Shown here piece after piece: positions 35,355 through 45,079 of a stretch of 64,000 nt of DNA. The notes beneath the pieces were generated by a model that was not told where the DNA came from, did no database searches, and saw nothing but the letters and a program-made list of their open reading frames with translations. The stretch is from Marinimicrobium hydrolyticum (GTDB taxonomy: Bacteria; Pseudomonadota; Gammaproteobacteria; Pseudomonadales; Cellvibrionaceae): assembly GCF_030848505.1 (NCBI RefSeq), contig NZ_JAVDDU010000002.1, positions 558,001-622,000 on the forward strand, given 5' to 3'. The translations under genes and the position numbers were made by a program. Within the stretch, counting starts at the first letter, position 1. Every line of letters starts with the position of its first letter.

Positions 35355-36647
35355 CTAGAAGGCCAAGCCCAGAGTGAGGCCGACGCGGGCCTCGTCGTAG
35401 CGCTGTTCTGCGTTTGAATCACGCTTTTCAAAGTGGGTAAAAAGCTCCAGACTCAAATCATTGACAAAACTATACTGATAGCTGAGCCGCGCACGACCTA
35501 CAGTGAATGCTTCTCGATCAGCCTCAGCCTCAAAGCTTTGCCGGCGGACGTTCAAAGTCAAGCGGGTAGAGGCACGGTTGCTGAATCGGTAGCCAAGCCC
35601 CGAACCGAGGCCCACCTCATCCGTATCTTCGCCCAAAGTTTGGTAATCATCGTAGCGATAGAAAGCGTTGACGTGCAGGTCGCAACGCTGGCATAGCGCC
35701 AAATAATCCCAGCGTACGTCGGCTGTTCGCCGTTCCAGCTGGTCCAACTCGCCAACCGTGTCGCGCCCCGCCCCAAAACTGGACGGGTCCCCCAAGTTTC
35801 CTCCAGCCTGGGAGCTGTCGGTAATAAACTGCCGGGCATTCACACTAAAACGATGCAGCCCGGTGTCATAGCTCGCCTCAACTCGAAAGGTGGGTCCGGA
35901 AAAAGTATCACCCATCTCCGGCGTCGTCTCGTTGTAACCAACTTCGAGGGTATACGCCAAACGCTGGAGCCGCACCGAATAAGCGGCCAGAACCGCCTGA
36001 TAGGTGTAGTCAAAATCCGGGGCCAAATCAAAACTGACCTCAGTTTGGGTAGCGGTGATTTGCATCTGATCCGTCGCGGAAAAATCGTGTTGCCAGATGA
36101 GGCTGGCACCGAGCCGCTCCGAATCGCGCTGCTCGTCAAATCGGTAACTGATCATTGAGTAATGACCTTGCAGCATCAAATAATCGACGCTGGATACGCG
36201 AGCCCGAACAGTGGGTATGGCGGAATAGATATCCCGTTCATCCCTATTAACCAGCAGGTCAATCTGGTCGGGAGCCCGGAGGGCGGAGCGCCGGCTATGG
36301 GAGAGGAGGAGGTCAGCGGCATGATGCGGCTTGCCGACGCGCAGATTAAAATCGCCCTCTAGAAAGCTTCTCGTAGGCTGACTGCCTTCGCTGAAGCGTC
36401 GCTCCTGGGCGTTGTAACTGACATCCAAGTCAAGCAACTGATTTTCGTAGTCGCTCGCCACAGTGATCCCATAGCGATCCTGACGCTCGGAAATGCCGTC
36501 TTCATGGGAGCGGTTTGCGTTGTCTGTGTACTCGGTACCGAGAAGAATTCCGATATCCACGTACTGACCCGCTGAGGCGCTGGCAGAGGACAACAGCATT
36601 AGCGCCGCTCCCGTGCTCAGCACATTTTTTATTGTGCAAGACTCCAC
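35355..36647 (-). CDS. outer-membrane beta-barrel protein, XrtA/PEP-CTERM-associated
   Basis: 430 aa. A signal peptide (NVLSTGAALMLLSSASASA) is followed by repeated amphipathic strands, alternating hydrophobic and polar residues with aromatic girdles, ending in LGLAF with a terminal Phe typical of outer-membrane barrels. The family is the uncharacterised barrel found in exosortase A EPS loci, probably the polymer exit pore or part of it. The start is GTG 36647, set by AGGAGG 7 nt upstream. It follows the BY-kinase-like gene by 60 bp and ends the core EPS operon begun at 41226. Confidence 0.85.
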   Translation of the reverse strand: MESCTIKNVLSTGAALMLLSSASASAGQYVDIGILLGTEYTDNANRSHEDGISERQDRYGITVASDYENQLLDLDVSYNAQERRFSEGSQPTRSFLEGDFNLRVGKPHHAADLLLSHSRRSALRAPDQIDLLVNRDERDIYSAIPTVRARVSSVDYLMLQGHYSMISYRFDEQRDSERLGASLIWQHDFSATDQMQITATQTEVSFDLAPDFDYTYQAVLAAYSVRLQRLAYTLEVGYNETTPEMGDTFSGPTFRVEASYDTGLHRFSVNARQFITDSSQAGGNLGDPSSFGAGRDTVGELDQLERRTADVRWDYLALCQRCDLHVNAFYRYDDYQTLGEDTDEVGLGSGLGYRFSNRASTRLTLNVRRQSFEAEADREAFTVGRARLSYQYSFVNDLSLELFTHFEKRDSNAEQRYDEARVGLTLGLAF

Positions 36648-36707
36648 CTATTCGCCTCCTAGCTCAATGGTCAAGCGGGTACTACCCTGCGGTGTGCGAA
36701 CACCGAT

Positions 36708-37517
36708 TTATTGATGGTTGAACATCAGCCCCGAGAAGCGATCCCGGCCCACGGCGTCTATGCCTGACAGCACATCATCTGTGGTGGTTTTGCCAAACGG
36801 CACTACAAGCAAGGCATGGTCGCAATACTGTGACAGGATACGAGCCTCTGTTGAGGTGCCTACCGAAGGCGCATCCAAAACGATAAAACGGTCGGGATAA
36901 CGGCTTTTCACTTCGGATATAAACACTTCCATACGCTTGGAGTTAAACAACTCGGCCGCCGATTCGCTGCTTGTGCCCGAAGGAATCACTCTCAAGCGTT
37001 CTATCCCGGACGGATAAATAATGCGTTTCAAAGGCACGGTGTAATCGTGTAGATACTGAGTCAGCCCTTGTTCTACGGGCGTAGCGGTATACCGCTCAGC
37101 AGAGGACTGATAAGGGTTACAGTCAACGTAAAGCGCTGTTTTTTGACGATCCAACGCAAACGTTGCCGCCAAGTTGAACGCAACAAAAGTTCCACCACCG
37201 CTCTCGGCGATAGAAGAAACCAACACCACGACGTTGTCGCTTTTACTTTTTTGTAACAGCCGGGTGCGAACTTCGCGAAACGCATTCAGAACTTTACGCT
37301 GGCGCATACCTGTGAACACCACCTTGCGCTCGTACAGCTCCTCTTGAGTCCAGATCACAGGCGTAGACATGCTTTTGATCTGTTCACGTTTACGGTGCTC
37401 TGACACAGCACTTTTCACCGTCGGATCAGCGTTCGGATTTTCTTTCACAGTGTCAATTCTCTCAATGAATTTTCTCAAATTGACATCATTGTTTGGGGCG
37501 GGTTTGCCTTTGTCCAT
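36708..37517 (-). CDS. XrtA-associated BY-kinase-like protein with degenerate Walker A
   Basis: 269 aa, homologous to the tyrosine autokinase of exosortase A loci (CpsD/Wzc kinase domain). Segments: YERKVVFTGM, VLNAFREVRTRLLQ, the Walker A' ALYVDCNPY and the Walker B FIVLDAPSV. The P-loop region reads SSIAESGGGTF (101-111) where active relatives have GEGKT: the ATP-binding lysine is a glycine and the preceding GE is SG. There is also no tyrosine-rich C-terminal tail, the sequence ending shortly after GLMFNHQ. So catalysis is doubtful and it may be a structural partner of the chain-length protein. It lies 71 bp downstream of the chain-length gene. Confidence 0.85.
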   Translation of the reverse strand: MDKGKPAPNNDVNLRKFIERIDTVKENPNADPTVKSAVSEHRKREQIKSMSTPVIWTQEELYERKVVFTGMRQRKVLNAFREVRTRLLQKSKSDNVVVLVSSIAESGGGTFVAFNLAATFALDRQKTALYVDCNPYQSSAERYTATPVEQGLTQYLHDYTVPLKRIIYPSGIERLRVIPSGTSSESAAELFNSKRMEVFISEVKSRYPDRFIVLDAPSVGTSTEARILSQYCDHALLVVPFGKTTTDDVLSGIDAVGRDRFSGLMFNHQ

Positions 37518-37588
37518 TGCGACCTCCTCGGGGCAGCTTGCCCCTCTGCATAGCGGCGGATGGTATCCGCCGCGGCGTCATTTGCTGC

Positions 37589-39112
37589 TTAACTTTTCAC
37601 CTCGTACCAAGAGATGGCCAAACTCACATAACCAGCCATAGCTAGCAGGCTCAGGCCAAAGAGGAGCAGCATATCCTTGCGCATCAAACGCTCGCTCAAG
37701 GGAGTGTGATAGTGGGGAATGGATCCCATCAGATCAATGCCTTCTGGGAGGCTCTGCTGCATCGCTCGCGCTGAGCGGAAATGGGGATCCAGCAAAACGA
37801 AGAGAAATAAAAGGCCAATCGGAGCCATAAAGCCAACGAATGGACCTATTACCGCGAAATGGACAAACTGCAAGCCAGACGGATCCGTGGGGTATCTGGC
37901 CGGGTCTTGAATTTGGTAATTCACACCCTGGCCTTCGATATCCAGCGCCATAGACAGACGAGCTGATTCCTTGCGCTGCAACATTTCCTCATACACGTCT
38001 CGGGTTACGTTGTAGTCCCGGGTAAGCTCCGATAACTCGGCTTGGTTTGCCGCCACTCGCTCGGCCCGTTTGTACTCCTGTTCCTGCAAGTGTACCAGCG
38101 ACCTCATACGCCGCTGCTGAGCGCTGAGCTCCACCTCTGCCGCCGCCAGCTGCTTACGCAGTTCATCGTATAGGGGGTTTTCAACACGCTCCGAACCGCC
38201 GCCACCGCCGAAGGAGCCACCGAACAACTCAACTTCAGCGATTTCGTCGTCCAGCGCGGCGATTTGTTCGCGCAGAGATACAACGTCCGGATAGTTCTCC
38301 TGAAAACGCAGGCGCAGCGCTTCGAGCTGGGTTTGAAGCGTTTGCCGACGCTCACGCAAATCGTCCGACCTACCGCGCGCCGATAGGTAGCGTCCTTCAT
38401 TCTCCAGCTGAGATTTCAAGGAGCTGATACGGGATTCACTTTCCTCAATGGCGATTTGCAAACTTTCAATTTGGTTGCGCAACTCATTGATGCGTGCCGT
38501 TACGGTAGCTTCTGTACCATCGGTGTTTTGCGAGCGGAACTGTTTTAATCGCTCCTCAGCTTCTTCCAACTGACGCTTATAGGACTGTACCTGCGTATCG
38601 ATGAAGGTGTAAGCGCCCAAGCTCTCTTCACGCTTAGTGCGAGCGGCATGCTGAAGAAAGGCGCTGACGACGCTGTTCACGGCTTGGAAGGCGACATCCG
38701 GATCACGAGCGGTATGGCTGACGCGAAAGTGGTTCCGGCCTTCGGATTGCACGTTCAAGCCTGACCGCAACTGGCCTATGGCACGAGTGCGCTCCTGCCC
38801 GGCCATGGACTCATCCAGGAAGCCTGCATCCTTTGCCGCCGTCTCCAAAAATTGCCGGGAAAAAATAATTTCTTCGGCGCGATCCGCCCGATTTCTGTCC
38901 GATACCGACGCCCGGCCCCGCATTAACGGCTCAATGATGTTGCTTTCTTCCGCGGAAATCAGCGCTTCGGCGTAATAACTGTTCGGCCACATGTAACCAA
39001 CTGCGAGCGGAAAAAATGCGACGGCTATAAACAGCAGAACACAGGTTACTCGAAAGCGAATCGCCTCAAGCTTCAAGGCTCTCAACAGTTCTTTGATGTA
39101 AGTTGTATCCAT
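37589..39112 (-). CDS. XrtA-type polysaccharide chain-length determinant (Wzz/GumC-like)
   Basis: 507 aa. One N-terminal helix (~residues 20-42), a long periplasmic part dominated by coiled coil (roughly 150-390, e.g. QLEEAEERLKQFRSQ and RINELRNQIESLQIAI), a second membrane pair near 430-460 and a C-terminal helix (LLLFGLSLLAMAGYVSLAI). This is the layout of the exosortase-system chain-length protein of the GumC/Wzz class, which with the kinase and the Wza-like protein sets polymer length and drives export. The cytoplasmic kinase is the separate gene downstream. It follows the export gene by 17 bp. Confidence 0.9.
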   Translation of the reverse strand: MDTTYIKELLRALKLEAIRFRVTCVLLFIAVAFFPLAVGYMWPNSYYAEALISAEESNIIEPLMRGRASVSDRNRADRAEEIIFSRQFLETAAKDAGFLDESMAGQERTRAIGQLRSGLNVQSEGRNHFRVSHTARDPDVAFQAVNSVVSAFLQHAARTKREESLGAYTFIDTQVQSYKRQLEEAEERLKQFRSQNTDGTEATVTARINELRNQIESLQIAIEESESRISSLKSQLENEGRYLSARGRSDDLRERRQTLQTQLEALRLRFQENYPDVVSLREQIAALDDEIAEVELFGGSFGGGGGSERVENPLYDELRKQLAAAEVELSAQQRRMRSLVHLQEQEYKRAERVAANQAELSELTRDYNVTRDVYEEMLQRKESARLSMALDIEGQGVNYQIQDPARYPTDPSGLQFVHFAVIGPFVGFMAPIGLLFLFVLLDPHFRSARAMQQSLPEGIDLMGSIPHYHTPLSERLMRKDMLLLFGLSLLAMAGYVSLAISWYEVKS

Positions 39113-39129
39113 GAATTATCTCAATATCC

Positions 39130-39738
39130 TTAAAAGGAGCGTTCAGGAACAGTGACAATATCGGAGGGCTGCAAGTCGTAGTTGGTCTCTACTCGACCCC
39201 GATTGATCAAATCATTGAGGTAAATCGGGAATACCTTCAGCTCACCATCCAGACGGCGATACAATTTGGCGTTGTTCGCCGAGGCGAACTCATTCACACC
39301 ACCAGCCATTAACACCAAATCCAAAACGGTCATACCGTCCCGGTAGGGGATGGACTGCGGATTCCGCACGGCACCGGTAATTCGTACCCGACGCTGATAA
39401 TCCGAGCTACTAGGATTGGTGACAATGACCGTCACCTGAGGGTTGCGAATGTATTCGTTCAGTTGGGAGGCAAGCTCACTGGCGAGCCCGGTAGCGGTTT
39501 GCCCGGCAGCGGTAACATCCCCCACCAAGGCTAGGGAAATTTTACCATCGGGCCGAACTGGCACATTGCCGGACAACTCTTCATTCCGCCAGACGTTAAT
39601 GCGCAGTTCATCGCCCACACCAATGCGGTAGTCTTCAGTGAATCGTGCGTCGGAAGTGGGAGGGGGTTCTACCTGGGGGCTGGTACAGCCAACCATGGCC
39701 AATACGCCTATACCAAGTATCCACTGTAATACTTTCAC
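39130..39738 (-). CDS. polysaccharide export lipoprotein (Wza-like, XrtA type)
   Basis: 202 aa. Lipobox MVGC (lipidated Cys ~18) and a poly_export domain with DYRIGVGDELRINVWRNEEL, VRPDGKISLALVGDV, and NPQVTVIV, then SLBB-like strands (RVRITGAVRNPQSIPY, MTVLDLVLMAGG). It forms the outer-membrane or periplasmic export channel with the chain-length protein. I chose GTG 39738, since AAGGAG is 7 nt upstream; the in-frame ATG 39744 is only 1 nt from that site. It is the second gene of the core operon. Confidence 0.9.
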   Translation of the reverse strand: MKVLQWILGIGVLAMVGCTSPQVEPPPTSDARFTEDYRIGVGDELRINVWRNEELSGNVPVRPDGKISLALVGDVTAAGQTATGLASELASQLNEYIRNPQVTVIVTNPSSSDYQRRVRITGAVRNPQSIPYRDGMTVLDLVLMAGGVNEFASANNAKLYRRLDGELKVFPIYLNDLINRGRVETNYDLQPSDIVTVPERSF

Positions 39739-39807
39739 ATTCATTCTCCTTTGCGGGCAACCGGACATCTGCTGCCGGCCACATTCTTAAAGAGGCACAT
39801 GATGCAA

Positions 39808-41226
39808 TCAGTGCACCCCTTTTCCCAGTAATACAATTTCCACAGTCTGGATCATGATTAAGATATCCATGAAGAAGCTGTGGTTTTTTGTGTAGTAAAG
39901 ATCGTACTGCAGCTTGTGCTTGGCATCCTCAACGGATGCACCGTAGGGATACTTCAGCTGCGCCCAGCCCATCAAGCCGGGTTTCACTTTGTGGCGCATG
40001 TCATAGAACGGGATCTGTTGCGCCAATTCTTCGACGAACTCAGGCCGTTCAGGACGAGGCCCCACAAAACTCATATCGCCTCTAATGACATTGTAAAGCT
40101 GCGGCAGTTCATCCAAACGAGTGTTTCGAATAAAAGCACCCACGCGAGTAACCCGGCTGTCGTTTTTCTTGGCCCAAACAGCCTTACCGCCTTTTTCCGC
40201 ATCCTGGCGCATACTTCGAAACTTGTAGATTCGAAACGTCTTGCCGTTCAAGCCTACACGCAGCTGGTGGTAAAGGACAGGCCTACCACTTTCCAGCATG
40301 ACCGCCAAGGCTGTCAACAGCATAAAGGGCCACAAAACCAGCACAAACAGGGAGGCCAGAGTCAAATCAAACAGGCGTTTAGCCAACAATCGGCGCCGTG
40401 AATACCGAAAGCCATCGGAGAAAAGCATCCAGCCCGGCTTGAGCAGTCCAATGTCAATTTTCCCTAACTCCCGCTCACAAAAACCTAAGGCGTCACTGGT
40501 GGGTACACCCACCAACTTGCAGTCAATCAGTTCATTGAGGGGGAAGGCTCCCCCCTCCCCTCGGCGTCGCTCCTCTGGGGAGACCACAATCTCCGAAATT
40601 TGTCGTGAACGCACAAAAGAAACCCAATCCGTGGGAGTGGGCAGAACCAGAGCCGGGTCTACCGCCAGCGTCTCGTTGCCACTGGGAACACAGCCAACCA
40701 CTTGGACCCCTACCAGATCTTTCTCCGGCTCGAGGTTTTCCAGCAGCGCCCGAGCCCGTTCGCCCGCGCCATACACCACCACCCGACGCTTCAGCTCGGC
40801 GGTATCGACGACTTTTAGAAATATCCAGCGGGTCAGAAACACCATCGCTGTAGCCAGGAGGACACCCCAGAAAATCATACCTTGGGACAATTGCAGGCCG
40901 GGGATTAAAATATTCAGTACGTAAAGCGCCACACTACCTAACAGGAAGAAGCTGACCAGGGTCCTCAAAACCATACTGGAATAGCCTTCCCGAACCATGG
41001 CGGGGTACACCCCCATGGACAGAGTGCAACAACTGAGGACAGCCGCAAAGCTGAGCTGGGGCCAGGGGTTGTCTGGTAAGCCGCTCCAAGCGGCCAGTTG
41101 ATCGGTCAACGCCCACTGCCATTGCTGCGCCATCCACGCTGCTACCAGCAGCAATCCCAATTCAATCACGCCCAGGAATAAGTATGGTAAGTGAATGTAG
41201 TGTTTATTGACGCGTATATAAGACAA
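39808..41226 (-). CDS. undecaprenyl-phosphate sugar phosphotransferase (EPS initiating enzyme, XrtA type)
   Basis: 472 aa. The N-terminal part has four to five membrane helices and a CoA-binding-like/Rossmann middle (VVVYGAGERARALLENL). The C-terminal catalytic domain (from KRLFDLTLASL) carries the bacterial sugar transferase motifs: RVGLNGKTFRIYKFRSM, RLDELPQLYNVIRGDMSFVGPRPERPEF, VKPGLMGWAQ. It transfers a sugar-1-phosphate to undecaprenyl phosphate, the first step of EPS synthesis. The start is TTG 41226, 8 nt after AAGGAT. It heads the minus-strand core operon and is divergent from the UDP-sugar dehydrogenase. Confidence 0.9.
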   Translation of the reverse strand: MSYIRVNKHYIHLPYLFLGVIELGLLLVAAWMAQQWQWALTDQLAAWSGLPDNPWPQLSFAAVLSCCTLSMGVYPAMVREGYSSMVLRTLVSFFLLGSVALYVLNILIPGLQLSQGMIFWGVLLATAMVFLTRWIFLKVVDTAELKRRVVVYGAGERARALLENLEPEKDLVGVQVVGCVPSGNETLAVDPALVLPTPTDWVSFVRSRQISEIVVSPEERRRGEGGAFPLNELIDCKLVGVPTSDALGFCERELGKIDIGLLKPGWMLFSDGFRYSRRRLLAKRLFDLTLASLFVLVLWPFMLLTALAVMLESGRPVLYHQLRVGLNGKTFRIYKFRSMRQDAEKGGKAVWAKKNDSRVTRVGAFIRNTRLDELPQLYNVIRGDMSFVGPRPERPEFVEELAQQIPFYDMRHKVKPGLMGWAQLKYPYGASVEDAKHKLQYDLYYTKNHSFFMDILIMIQTVEIVLLGKGVH

Positions 41227-41476
41227 AATCTGGATCCTTGAAGAGTTGGCGCATTTGAATGCCTGAGCGGCGAGCCAAGGGCGGCATTATAGCGGGTTTT
41301 ATGGCAAATACTCGACCGTTTGAGCCGGGAAAGGCGACACCACGCGCACTAAATTTTTCAGCTAAGGAAATTTTCCGTTCACTGGGTCAAAAGCCAAGGC
41401 AAATATGCTACCTTTGTGCGCCGCACGGCCCGCTTTCAGGAGCCCGAAGGATCCACAAACTGCCAAAGGAATACAC

Positions 41477-42751
41477 ATGTTTGCCAGCGAACCCACTCTC
41501 TGTGTCATCGGCTTGGGCTATGTCGGCCTCCCCCTTGCGGCGGAATTCGGTAAGCAACTGAATACCATAGGATTTGACATTAACACCCGTCGCGTAGAGC
41601 AGCTCCGCGACGGTGTGGACCATACCCGGGAATTGGACCGCGAGGAATTAGCGGCCGCCAGCCGACTCAGCTTTACCTGCGACGAAGACGACATTCGCGG
41701 CTGCGATGTCTATATCGTGACCGTGCCCACACCGATCAATGACAGTAAGCAACCCGACCTTACTCCCCTGGAAAAAGCTTCAGAGCTGCTTGGCCGGGTC
41801 ATTGGCAAAAATAGCTTGGTGGTTTTCGAGTCCACGGTTTTCCCTGGCTGCACGGAAGACATCTGTGTGCCCATCATTGAAAAAGGCTCCGGACTGGTTT
41901 TTAACCGGGACTTTTTTGCCGGCTACAGCCCGGAGCGTATTAATCCCGGCGACAAAGAGCACCGGGTGCACAACATCACCAAAGTAACTTCCGGTTCAAC
42001 CCCGGAAGCGGCTGAATACCTTGATGACCTGTACAAACGCATCGTGACCGCCGGCACCCACAAAGCCAGCTCTATTAAAGTGGCCGAAGCCGCCAAAGTC
42101 ATTGAGAACACTCAGCGTGACATCAATATTGCGCTGATCAATGAATTGGCACTGATCTTCAGCCGCATGGGTATCGATACCCTGGAAGTACTGGAAGCAG
42201 CCGGCACCAAATGGAATTTTCTGCCTTTCCGACCTGGGTTGGTGGGTGGCCACTGTATCAGCGTTGACCCTTACTACCTCACCCACAAAGCACAGCAGTT
42301 GGGCTACAACCCCGAGGTCATCCTGGCCGGCCGACGCATCAATGATCGGATGGGCGAGTTTATCGCTGGCTCCGTCATAAAACTGATGGCTCGACACAAA
42401 ATTCACCTGGTGGGTGCCAACATCCTGGTAATGGGCCTGGCTTTTAAAGAAAACTGTCCCGACCTGCGCAATACTCGCGTAGTGGATATCGTGAGAGAGC
42501 TGGAAACGTATCACGCTTTCGTTCAAATTTATGATCCCTGGGTGGACCCGGAAGAGGCTATGCAGGAGTACGGCATGGAGACAGTCTCTGCGCCCTGCCC
42601 TGGCACCTACGACGCGATTATTTTGTGCGTTGGACACAATCAGTTCAGAGAGATGGGCGCCGAGGCCATTCGCGCCCTGGGCAAACCTGAGCATGTCCTG
42701 TTCGATGTGAAACACGTTCTCCCCAAACACTTGGTTGACGCACGACTTTAA
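41477..42751 (+). CDS. tviB: UDP-N-acetylhexosamine 6-dehydrogenase (TviB/WbpA-like)
   Basis: 424-aa NAD-dependent nucleotide-sugar dehydrogenase. The N-terminal [18 protein letters not shown] nucleotide fold, the central [20 protein letters not shown], and [15 protein letters not shown] with the catalytic Cys are all present. A C-terminal [18 protein letters not shown]-binding domain follows. This subfamily oxidises UDP-GalNAc or UDP-GlcNAc to the uronic acid. ATG 41477 has AAAGGA 7 nt upstream. It is the first gene of a plus-strand three-gene operon with the epimerase (41 bp) and the deacetylase. It gives the EPS amino-uronic acids. Exact hexosamine uncertain. Confidence 0.88.
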   Translation: MFASEPTLCVIGLGYVGLPLAAEFGKQLNTIGFDINTRRVEQLRDGVDHTRELDREELAAASRLSFTCDEDDIRGCDVYIVTVPTPINDSKQPDLTPLEKASELLGRVIGKNSLVVFESTVFPGCTEDICVPIIEKGSGLVFNRDFFAGYSPERINPGDKEHRVHNITKVTSGSTPEAAEYLDDLYKRIVTAGTHKASSIKVAEAAKVIENTQRDINIALINELALIFSRMGIDTLEVLEAAGTKWNFLPFRPGLVGGHCISVDPYYLTHKAQQLGYNPEVILAGRRINDRMGEFIAGSVIKLMARHKIHLVGANILVMGLAFKENCPDLRNTRVVDIVRELETYHAFVQIYDPWVDPEEAMQEYGMETVSAPCPGTYDAIILCVGHNQFREMGAEAIRALGKPEHVLFDVKHVLPKHLVDARL

Positions 42752-42792
42752 GAGGCGTCGATACCGCCACAAAAGATAGAGAAGGAAAATCC

Positions 42793-43800
42793 ATGAAAGT
42801 ATTGGTCACAGGCACCGCGGGCTTTATCGGCAATCATTTGGCCCTGCGGCTACTGGAGCGAGGCGACGAAGTCATTGGGGTGGACAACCTAAACGACTAC
42901 TACGACGTGAACATCAAAAAGGCACGCCTGGCCCGTATTGCCGATCACAAGGGCTTTACCGATGCGCGCCTTAACCTAGAGGATAAAGCCGGCATTGACG
43001 CCCTATTTAAAGAGCATCGGCCCGACCGGGTAGTCAACCTCGCCGCTCAAGCCGGGGTGCGTTACTCGCTAATCAACCCCCAAGCGTATGTCGATGCCAA
43101 CATCACTGGCTTTTTGAACATTCTGGAAGCGTGCCGTCATTTCGGCACCGAGCACTTGGTGTACGCCTCAAGCAGCTCCGTGTACGGGGCCAATACGGCC
43201 ATGCCGTTTTCGGTGCACAACAATGTGGATCATCCCGTTAGCCTGTACGCGACCAGTAAAAAAGCCAATGAGCTGATGGCCCATACTTACAGCCATTTGT
43301 TCGGTATTCCGACGACCGGCTTGCGCTTTTTTACCGTCTATGGTCCCTGGGGCCGACCGGACATGGCACTGTTCATCTTTACCCGCAAGATACTCGCGGG
43401 CGAGCCCATTGACGTTTTCAACTACGGTAACCACCGGCGCGACTTCACGTACATCGATGACATTGTCGAAGGTGTCATTCGCACCTTGGATCATGTTGCC
43501 CCGGTCAATCAAGACTGGAGCGGCGACACGCCAGACCCAGCCACCTCGAAAGCTCCCTATCGCATCTACAACATCGGCAGCAATAACCCGGTAGAACTGC
43601 TGCGTTACATCGAAGTATTGGAAGATTGTCTGGGTAAAAAGGCGGAAAAAAATCTTTTACCCCTGCAGCCCGGCGATGTACCCGACACTTATGCCGATGT
43701 CGACGCACTGATTGAAGACGTCGACTATAAGCCCAGCACCCCAGTAGAGGTTGGAATCGAGAACTTTGTGAAGTGGTATCGCGACTATTACAAAGTGTAA
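42793..43800 (+). CDS. UDP-glucuronate/UDP-uronate 4-epimerase (extended SDR)
   Basis: 335-aa extended SDR. Nucleotide motif [11 protein letters not shown] (GxxGxxG), [12 protein letters not shown] (characteristic of the CapI/UDP-GlcA 4-epimerase group), [19 protein letters not shown], catalytic YATSK (YxxxK), [11 protein letters not shown] and the C-terminal [11 protein letters not shown]. It likely interconverts UDP-glucuronate/galacturonate or the amino-uronate produced by the upstream dehydrogenase. RBS GAAGGAAA near the ATG. The following deacetylase starts 20 bp after its stop. It supports a uronic acid-rich EPS. Confidence 0.9.
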   Translation: MKVLVTGTAGFIGNHLALRLLERGDEVIGVDNLNDYYDVNIKKARLARIADHKGFTDARLNLEDKAGIDALFKEHRPDRVVNLAAQAGVRYSLINPQAYVDANITGFLNILEACRHFGTEHLVYASSSSVYGANTAMPFSVHNNVDHPVSLYATSKKANELMAHTYSHLFGIPTTGLRFFTVYGPWGRPDMALFIFTRKILAGEPIDVFNYGNHRRDFTYIDDIVEGVIRTLDHVAPVNQDWSGDTPDPATSKAPYRIYNIGSNNPVELLRYIEVLEDCLGKKAEKNLLPLQPGDVPDTYADVDALIEDVDYKPSTPVEVGIENFVKWYRDYYKV

Positions 43801-43820
43801 TGGGCAAACCAGGAGCTGTT

Positions 43821-44720
43821 ATGACCCACGCCATTACCCATGCTATGACCGTCGATGTAGAGGACTATTTTCAAGTCGCCGCATTTTTTGATGTCATTAA
43901 ACCCGAGGATTGGGAGCAGTGGCCCTCGCGGGTGGTGGACAACACCGATCGGCTTCTGGATCTGTTTAGCGAAGCAGATCTAAAAGTCACTTTCTTTATC
44001 CTGGGCTGGGTGGCCGAGCGCCATCCGGATTTGGTGAAGCGCATCCACAGCGCGGGGCACGAAGTGGCCTCTCATGGCTACAGCCATCAGTTTATCTACC
44101 GGCAAAGCCCGGAGGTTTTTTACGATGAAACCCGGCGCTCCAAGCAAATATTGGAAGATTTGATCCAAGAGCCCGTCAACGGCTATCGGGCCGCGAGCTA
44201 TTCCATTACCAATCGGTCTCTGTGGGCACTGGATACACTAGCCGAGCTGGGCTTTACCTGGGATTCGAGCATTTTCCCTACCCGACACGACAACTACGGC
44301 ATCCCCGGCAGCCCGGAAGAGCCCTATAAGATCATTACCCGCAGCGGCGCGGAACTCACCGAGTTCCCCCTAACCACCGCCAAAGTACTGGGTCAGTCGG
44401 TACCTGCCGCTGGCGGCGGTTATTTTCGTCAATACCCCTACGCCTTGTCCCGTTGGCTGTTTCAAAGGGCCAGCGACAACGGCAAAAAACCTCAAATTTT
44501 CTATCTCCACCCCTGGGAGATCGACCCGGATCAACCCCGAATTCCCAATGCCAGCTGGTTCTCTCGCTTCCGTCACTACACCAACTTGCATCGCTGTATG
44601 CCCCGCCTCGAGCGCCTGATTCAGGATTTTCCTTTTGGCACCATGAGCCAAAGCCTGGGTAGCGTGGAGTTAAAACAAACTCTGGACTTACGGGACGCTG
44701 CGCCACAATACGCAGATTAA
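43821..44720 (+). CDS. XrtA-type polysaccharide deacetylase (DUF3473)
   Basis: 299 aa. TVDVEDYF (residues 10-17) and FFILGWVAERHP at the N-terminus, HEVASHGYSH (80-89) with the His pair, and a C-terminal DUF3473-like segment (FPLTTAKVLGQSVPAAGGGYFR, YLHPWEIDPDQPR) are as in the exosortase-associated deacetylase. ATG 43821 follows AGGAG by ~6 nt; the longer frame (43773) overlaps the epimerase gene and is not used. It would deacetylate N-acetylhexosamine residues of the polymer. Third gene of the plus-strand operon. Confidence 0.9.
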   Translation: MTHAITHAMTVDVEDYFQVAAFFDVIKPEDWEQWPSRVVDNTDRLLDLFSEADLKVTFFILGWVAERHPDLVKRIHSAGHEVASHGYSHQFIYRQSPEVFYDETRRSKQILEDLIQEPVNGYRAASYSITNRSLWALDTLAELGFTWDSSIFPTRHDNYGIPGSPEEPYKIITRSGAELTEFPLTTAKVLGQSVPAAGGGYFRQYPYALSRWLFQRASDNGKKPQIFYLHPWEIDPDQPRIPNASWFSRFRHYTNLHRCMPRLERLIQDFPFGTMSQSLGSVELKQTLDLRDAAPQYAD

Positions 44721-44777
44721 TGCCCCAATCCGTAGACGTATACGGCCCTGAACTGTAAAATCGCGCCCTCAGTTTTT

Positions 44778-44820
44778 GCACCCGTAGCTCAGTTGGGTGA
44801 GAGCAAGCGTTTACGAAGCA
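44778..44820 (+). pseudogene. truncated tRNA-Arg copy (5' part only)
   Basis: The first ~30 nt (GCACCCGTAGCTCAGTTGG onward) match the 5' end of the intact tRNA-Arg at 44957, including the TCAGTTTTT leader before it. The D-arm continues, then the anticodon loop reads TTACGAA (an ACG anticodon would be Arg). The anticodon stem does not pair and no T-arm or 3' acceptor strand follows. It looks like the remnant of a second arginine tRNA whose 3' half was lost or replaced. Confidence 0.65.
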
Positions 44821-44842
44821 CCGCTTCGTGCGCCGCTCGAAC

Positions 44843-44864
44843 GCCTTCCAGTCAGCTGGAAGGC
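44843..44864. repeat. tight 9-bp inverted repeat hairpin (GCCTTCCAG/CTGGAAGGC)
   Basis: Perfect 9-bp stem with a TCAG tetraloop, nested in a second 6-bp stem CGCTCG/CGAGCG (44834-44839 with 44871-44876). It lies in the sequence separating the truncated and the intact tRNA. A similar motif CCTTCCA/TGGAAGG appears at 35305-35324. Its role is unknown. Confidence 0.6.
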
Positions 44865-44956
44865 AGGACCCGAGCGCAGCGAGGGGAGTAGCGGCAGCGC
44901 AACGCGCTGCTAGAACGATCGGCGAGTACCGTACTTGCTATGAAAATCAGTTTTTT

Positions 44957-45033
44957 GCACCCGTAGCTCAGTTGGATAGAGTAGCGGTTTCCGAAGCCGT
45001 TGGTCGCAGGTTCAAATCCTGCCGGGTGCGCCA
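44957..45033 (+). tRNA. tRNA-Arg (anticodon CCG)
   Basis: 77 nt with encoded CCA. The acceptor stem GCACCCG pairs with CGGGTGC, the D-loop has AGTTGGATA, and the anticodon loop TTCCGAA gives anticodon CCG (codon CGG). The T-arm GCAGG-TTCAAAT-CCTGC is canonical. It resembles bacterial tRNA-Arg(CCG) throughout. Confidence 0.95.
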
Positions 45034-45042
45034 TTTAAAGTT

Positions 45043-45068
45043 GATCCGCTGTCGCGGATCCCTCTTTC
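45043..45068 (+). terminator. hairpin after tRNA-Arg, likely terminator
   Basis: GATCCGC/GCGGATC (7-bp stem, TGTC loop) at 45043-45060, followed by CCTCTTTCCC. A short pyrimidine-rich tail, weak as an intrinsic terminator, but it is in the right position 10 nt after the tRNA 3' end. Confidence 0.5.
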
Positions 45069-45079
45069 CCGCACCCTTA

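Noticed and set aside
41399-41412. Sigma-54-like GGTAGCATATTTGC on the minus strand upstream of the sugar transferase
   Set aside because: GG and GC are correctly spaced but the -24 box is poor and the leader would be about 160 nt. Not listed as a feature.
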